A DNA stretch of 8,802 nucleotides from Hydrogenothermaceae bacterium (GTDB taxonomy: Bacteria; Aquificota; Aquificae; Hydrogenothermales; Hydrogenothermaceae). The position numbers and the translations under genes were made by a program. The DNA lies in contig JALSSE010000346.1 in assembly GCA_026984415.1 (NCBI GenBank), positions 1 through 8,802 of the forward strand, written 5' to 3'. Every line of letters begins with the position of its first letter. Position 1 is the stretch's first letter. This document shows positions 5,892-8,802 of the stretch, one piece after another. Under the pieces are notes generated by a model. It was given only the letters and a program-made list of their open reading frames with translations, was not told where the DNA came from and did not search any database.

Positions 5892-7009
5892 TGGATTACT
5901 ACCTTTTCACCTTCTTTTAATCCTTCTAATATTTCCACATATCCGTTTGTTTTTATTCCTGTTTTTACTTTCCTTTTTTCTATCTTGTTTTTTCCTTTTA
6001 AAACTTTCACAAAACTATTTTCAATAACTGCTGATACTGGAATAGCAAGAGCTTTCTTTTCCTTAACTATAATATTTGATTCTACTGTTAATCCTGACGG
6101 TATTTCTACAGGATATTTGACATCTGCTTTTACCTCAACAGTTCTTGTTTTTGGGTCAGATTTTCCTGTTATTTTTACTACTTTCCCTTCAAATACTTTT
6201 TCTGGAAATGCATCTATTGAAATAAGTACTTTCATTCCTTCTTTTATTAATGGTATGTATTCTTCATCAACATCAAGTAATGTTTCCATATTTGATAAAT
6301 TTCCAACAGTAAGTATTTTGTTGTTTGAAGTTAAGTTGTTAACGTAGTCTCCTTCTTTTACATAAGTTTTTAAAACAGTTCCAGAGATAGGAGTTCTGAT
6401 TTTGTATTTTTCCTTTTCATCTAAAATCTGTTTTCTTTTATCCTGTAAAATCTGAAGCTGGTTTTCTAAATCTTTAATCTGTTCTTTATACTGGCTTTTC
6501 AAGAGTTTTATTTTATTTTTTGTAATTTCTATCTGGTTTTCTAAATTCTGGATTTCTTCCTGTGAAATCTGTTTCTTTTTGTAAAGTATTTTTCTTCTTT
6601 TGTAATTATCAATAAGAAGTTTTAAGTTTGTTTCTTCTATTTTTATCTGATTTTCAAACTGTTTTCTAAAATCAGAATTTTCTTGAAGTTTTTCCTTTGT
6701 CCTTTGTATCTGTTTTTCTATTTCGTTTAATAAGTCATTAATCGTTTTATTTTCAATCTCTGCTACAATCTGATTTTTTTGTACCTTATCCCCTTCTTCT
6801 AATTTGAATTTTCTAACATACCCTGAAACTTCTGATTTTATATCAATTTGATTAACTGGTTTTACTTTTCCTGAAGCGTAAACGGCTTTTATCAGCTTTC
6901 TCTCTTTTACTTCCACAGTTTCAAATTCTGGTTTAAATACATTTTTTGCTATGAAAAAGCCCGAAATAGCTAAAAGCAAAATAACTATAAAAATAAGCAA
7001 TTTTTTCAT
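5888..7009 (-). CDS. HlyD/MacA-type periplasmic adaptor (membrane fusion protein)
   Basis: 373 residues. A single N-terminal membrane segment (about 4-21, LLIFIVILLLAISGFFIA) anchors it in the inner membrane. There is no lipobox Cys, so it is probably not a lipoprotein. The first half of the lipoyl-like barrel-sandwich domain lies at about 42-86 (ASGKVKPV...IKSEVSGYVRKFKLEEGDKV). A long charged alpha-helical hairpin follows at about 88-200 with heptad-like spacing and many Gln/Lys/Glu. The second lipoyl half comes next (YKIRTPISGTVLKTYVKEGD), then a beta-barrel domain (SDPKTRTVEVKADV) and a membrane-proximal C-terminal domain ending in GYVEILEGLKEGEKVVIQ. Such adaptors bridge an inner-membrane transporter to a TolC-type channel or present substrate to it. 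It is coupled to the downstream permease through GTGA. The ATG at 7009 has AAGGA 13 bases upstream, a long spacing, and a perfect TATAAT lies 37 bases ahead. No outer-membrane channel gene is in view. Confidence 0.92.
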   Translation of the reverse strand: MKKLLIFIVILLLAISGFFIAKNVFKPEFETVEVKERKLIKAVYASGKVKPVNQIDIKSEVSGYVRKFKLEEGDKVQKNQIVAEIENKTINDLLNEIEKQIQRTKEKLQENSDFRKQFENQIKIEETNLKLLIDNYKRRKILYKKKQISQEEIQNLENQIEITKNKIKLLKSQYKEQIKDLENQLQILQDKRKQILDEKEKYKIRTPISGTVLKTYVKEGDYVNNLTSNNKILTVGNLSNMETLLDVDEEYIPLIKEGMKVLISIDAFPEKVFEGKVVKITGKSDPKTRTVEVKADVKYPVEIPSGLTVESNIIVKEKKALAIPVSAVIENSFVKVLKGKNKIEKRKVKTGIKTNGYVEILEGLKEGEKVVIQ

Positions 7010-7045
7010 ATGATTAACTTTATCCTTTTTGATTTAGTTTTAAAT

Positions 7046-7051
7046 ATTATA
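7046..7051 (-). promoter_or_regulatory. Consensus -10 ahead of the adaptor gene
   Basis: The minus strand reads TATAAT exactly, 36-37 bases before the adaptor ATG at 7009 and in the 49-bp gap after the radical SAM gene. The region 17 bases further upstream (TTATTC) is a poor -35, so this is a partial promoter call. It suggests the adaptor-permease pair is a separate transcription unit. Confidence 0.3.
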
Positions 7052-7058
7052 AAGGTTA

Positions 7059-7967
7059 TCAATTGGTTGAATAAAATTTGAGATTTCCGACTTTTTTTTC
7101 TTTTACTTTTTTTGTTTTTAAGAGTGTTTCAAAGATTTTTTGGGTATCTTTATCAAAAATTGATTTTATGTCATCTTCTGAAAATGGTCTTGTTGATAAT
7201 GTTTTTATAATTTCTTCTTTTGATAAAGAGTATTTTGGTGTTTTTGAGTCTTTTCTTTTTACTACAACAACATTTAATCCATTTAAAAAAGAAGCAAGAT
7301 GGTACAGTTCTTCATTAGAAACTGGCTCTACTCTATAGGCTGGTGGTCTGTCTATTGTTCCTAAATCAACCCTGTCTGGTTTTATATCTTTTAAAACTTT
7401 TGAAAGGTTTTTTATATTTTCTTCTGTATCGTTGACGTTTTTTACAACTAATATCTCAATAATTAAAGTTCCTGTGTATTCTTCTCTAAACTTTTTTATA
7501 CCTTCAATAATATGTTCAACATTTATTCCTTCTAATGGTCTGTCAACTTTCTTAAATGTCTTCTGGTCTGCCGCATCTAAAGAAAGTTTCACCATATCAA
7601 ATTTCTTTAAAGCTTTCCTTATTTTTTCATCTGAAATTGTAGAAGCATTTGAAAGAATTAACGTTTTTGAATTTCCTTTAATTTCATTTAGTTTTTCAAT
7701 CAGTTTGTCCAACTGTGAATAAAGGGTAGGCTCACCATTTGAAGTAACAGTAATCACATCAGGTTCAGGATTTGTTGATAAAAATTCTTTTACTTCATTT
7801 ATTATTTCATTAACATTTCCTTCTTTTTCTATTTTGTCTATTGGCTTTGCTTTTTCCAATTCACAGTAAAGACAGTCAAAATTACAGCTTTTAATTTCAG
7901 GTGATAAATCAATCCCAAGGGAAATTCCAAATCTCCTTGAATGGACAGGTCCAAAAATGTATTTCAT
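7059..7967 (-). CDS. Radical SAM protein of the COG0731 (Fe-S oxidoreductase) group, function unknown
   Basis: 302 residues, cytoplasmic. The N-terminus FGPVHSRRFGISLGIDLSP leads into the radical SAM cluster motif CNFDCLYC (C28, C32, C35), which would bind a [4Fe-4S] cluster that cleaves S-adenosylmethionine. These are the only Cys residues in the protein. The SAM-contacting GEPT is at 78-81, followed by TLILSNAS and DMVKLSLDAAD strands of the barrel and IIEILVVKNVNDTEENI. Residues about 247-302 form a charged helical tail (SKEEIIKTLSTRPFSEDDI...TQKIFETLLKTKKV...KVGNLKFYS) that looks like a winged helix. The N-terminal signature matches bacterial COG0731 proteins often annotated as wyosine-synthase-like. 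Bacteria do not make wyosine, and the second cluster of archaeal TYW1 is absent, so that name would mislead. The ATG at 7967 follows GAGGA by three bases and places the signature at the family's usual N-terminal position. Confidence 0.92.
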   Translation of the reverse strand: MKYIFGPVHSRRFGISLGIDLSPEIKSCNFDCLYCELEKAKPIDKIEKEGNVNEIINEVKEFLSTNPEPDVITVTSNGEPTLYSQLDKLIEKLNEIKGNSKTLILSNASTISDEKIRKALKKFDMVKLSLDAADQKTFKKVDRPLEGINVEHIIEGIKKFREEYTGTLIIEILVVKNVNDTEENIKNLSKVLKDIKPDRVDLGTIDRPPAYRVEPVSNEELYHLASFLNGLNVVVVKRKDSKTPKYSLSKEEIIKTLSTRPFSEDDIKSIFDKDTQKIFETLLKTKKVKEKKVGNLKFYSTN

Positions 7968-8026
7968 TTTTCCTCACTTTAAGTTTTGATAAACAATTTA
8001 ATCCAAACAAAAAATTTTTCTTTAAT

Positions 8027-8802
8027 TCAAGGTCTAATGTATTTTTTCTCTAAATATATAGCTCCAATTAACAATATTAGTAAAATCATCCACAAAAAGA
8101 TAGACTTTCTCCTATACTCTTTTGCCTTTTTTGCTTCCCACCATTTTAAAGGTCTTACACCCTGAAGTGAAAATGTTAAAACACCTGCAAGGTTGAGGCT
8201 TGCAAAGTTTGCAAGGAATAAAAGCATACTTCCCATAGAGTACAGAATATATCCACTACCAAACAAAAGTCCTGACGCAACAAGTGGCGGTAAAAGGGAT
8301 ATAGCAACCATAACCCCAACCAAACTAACAGACGCACCTGTTGTAAATGCAAGAACACCAGCAGTACCAGAAGCTATCGCAATAACAATATCTCCAAAAT
8401 TAACAAAAATTCTTTTTCTTATTTCTTCTGCTGTTGGGTCAATTTCAAATACAATCCCTAAAACAACCGCCAAAACAAAGGCTATAAATCCACCTACAAA
8501 ACCTGTTAAAAAAGCTTTCTTTTCTAACTCAACATCTCCTAAAACTGTTGCAAGGGATATTGCTATGTTGGGACCTAATAAAGGGGCTATTACCATTGCA
8601 CCGATAATAACTGCAACGTTATTGTTTATAAATCCAAATGCCGCAATTATTGTAGATAGAACAACCATGCTGATGTATATATAATTTAAGTTTGCAGATG
8701 AAGATATGTTTGAGTATAGTTCTTCTCTACTTACCCTTAAACGTCCAATTACTGTTTTTTTCTTTTTCTTTGCTTCCTCTTCCTTTTCATCTTCAACTAT
8801 TG
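8027..8802 (-). CDS. TIGR00341/DUF389 family integral membrane protein, 5' end outside window
   Basis: The minus-strand frame is open from the window edge to a TGA at 8027, giving 257 visible residues. The start is beyond the edge; the Met at 8668 is internal, because the 44 preceding codons contain no stop and encode family sequence (RVSREELYSNISSSANLNY). An acidic-then-lysine-rich stretch (EDEKEEE, AKKKKK) occupies residues 3-15. About seven membrane helices follow (about 43-58, 61-83, 97-118, 137-154, 157-180, 190-212, 233-250). The family signature GAMVIAPLLGP lies at 67-77, and ISLLPPLVASGLL carries the second conserved Pro-rich helix. The tail is basic (LEKKYIRP). DUF389 proteins are widespread, of uncertain function; transport is plausible from topology only. 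The radical SAM gene starts 59 bp downstream. Confidence 0.94.
   Translation of the reverse strand, partial: IVEDEKEEEAKKKKKTVIGRLRVSREELYSNISSSANLNYIYISMVVLSTIIAAFGFINNNVAVIIGAMVIAPLLGPNIAISLATVLGDVELEKKAFLTGFVGGFIAFVLAVVLGIVFEIDPTAEEIRKRIFVNFGDIVIAIASGTAGVLAFTTGASVSLVGVMVAISLLPPLVASGLLFGSGYILYSMGSMLLFLANFASLNLAGVLTFSLQGVRPLKWWEAKKAKEYRRKSIFLWMILLILLIGAIYLEKKYIRP

Noticed and set aside
5838..6347. Open frame of 169 codons on the + strand opposite the adaptor gene
   Set aside because: Its Phe/Ser/Thr-rich translation is what the complement of Lys/Glu-rich coding produces. It has no recognisable family, and the minus-strand gene is well supported.
7059..7967. TYW1 wyosine synthase
   Set aside because: Only one Cys cluster is present, and wyosine tRNA modification is not known in bacteria; only the fold-level similarity is kept.
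7968..8026. Promoter for the radical SAM gene in the 59-bp gap
   Set aside because: AT-rich with TTGAAT, TTGTTT and TATCAA fragments, but no pair with acceptable spacing; nothing callable.
8027..8668. DUF389 gene starting at the Met at 8668
   Set aside because: The frame upstream is open to the window edge and encodes conserved family sequence, so this Met is internal.
8193..8684. Open frame of 163 codons on the + strand opposite the DUF389 gene
   Set aside because: It mirrors a well-supported membrane protein; no domain is visible, and the DUF389 frame continues through the region.
1..8802. CRISPR arrays, tRNA/rRNA genes, insertion sequences, attachment sites
   Set aside because: No regularly spaced long repeats, no tRNA-like arms, no transposase frames and no terminal repeats were seen on either strand.

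Overview
The window reads as an AT-rich bacterial chromosome segment, densely packed, with all eight genes on the minus strand (transcription runs from 8802 towards 1). Low GC, very Lys/Asn/Glu-rich proteins and this mix of families (TIGR00341/DUF389 membrane protein, COG0731 radical SAM protein, HlyD-type adaptor with an FtsX-type permease, HisRS, FliA, FliK) suggest a thermophilic, motile Gram-negative lineage. The Aquificales (Hydrogenothermaceae such as Sulfurihydrogenibium or Persephonella) fit best. That placement is inferred from recall of protein style, not from a search.

In transcription order: (1) 8802-8027, DUF389 membrane protein, 5' end outside the window. (2) 7967-7059, small radical SAM protein with a single CxxxCxxC cluster and a possible winged-helix tail. 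(3) 7009-5888, periplasmic adaptor, and (4) 5891-4635, FtsX/LolC-type ABC permease. These two are joined by a GTGA stop/start overlap, and no ABC ATPase gene is visible. (5) 4564-3335, histidyl-tRNA synthetase, starting at a TTG behind a strong Shine-Dalgarno. (6) 3210-2557, flagellar sigma factor FliA. (7) 2501-531, a very long, low-complexity FliK-like hook-length protein. (8) 544-1, the N-terminal 181 residues of a secreted TPR-like protein whose start overlaps the fliK stop by 14 bases; its 3' end is outside the window.

There is no gene-free stretch over 300 bases. The only sizeable gap (3211-3334, 124 bp, hisS to fliA) is rich in structure. It holds a sigma28-like promoter candidate, a perfect 15-bp palindrome over its -35, three TTGTAA-centred repeats at 31-34 bp spacing, and an 8-bp inverted repeat that would pair with the presumed fliA Shine-Dalgarno in read-through RNA.

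Two functional blocks stand out. fliA-fliK-TPR looks like a flagellar late-gene block, which makes the TPR protein a candidate flagellar or envelope accessory. The adaptor-permease pair looks like an envelope export or extraction system that borrows its ATPase from elsewhere. The most unusual protein-level signals are the apparent loss of most of the sigma3 domain from FliA, the length of FliK, and the orphan adaptor/LolC-like pair. I see no mobile element, CRISPR array, tRNA or rRNA, and no clear evidence of a wholly new defence or mobile system.
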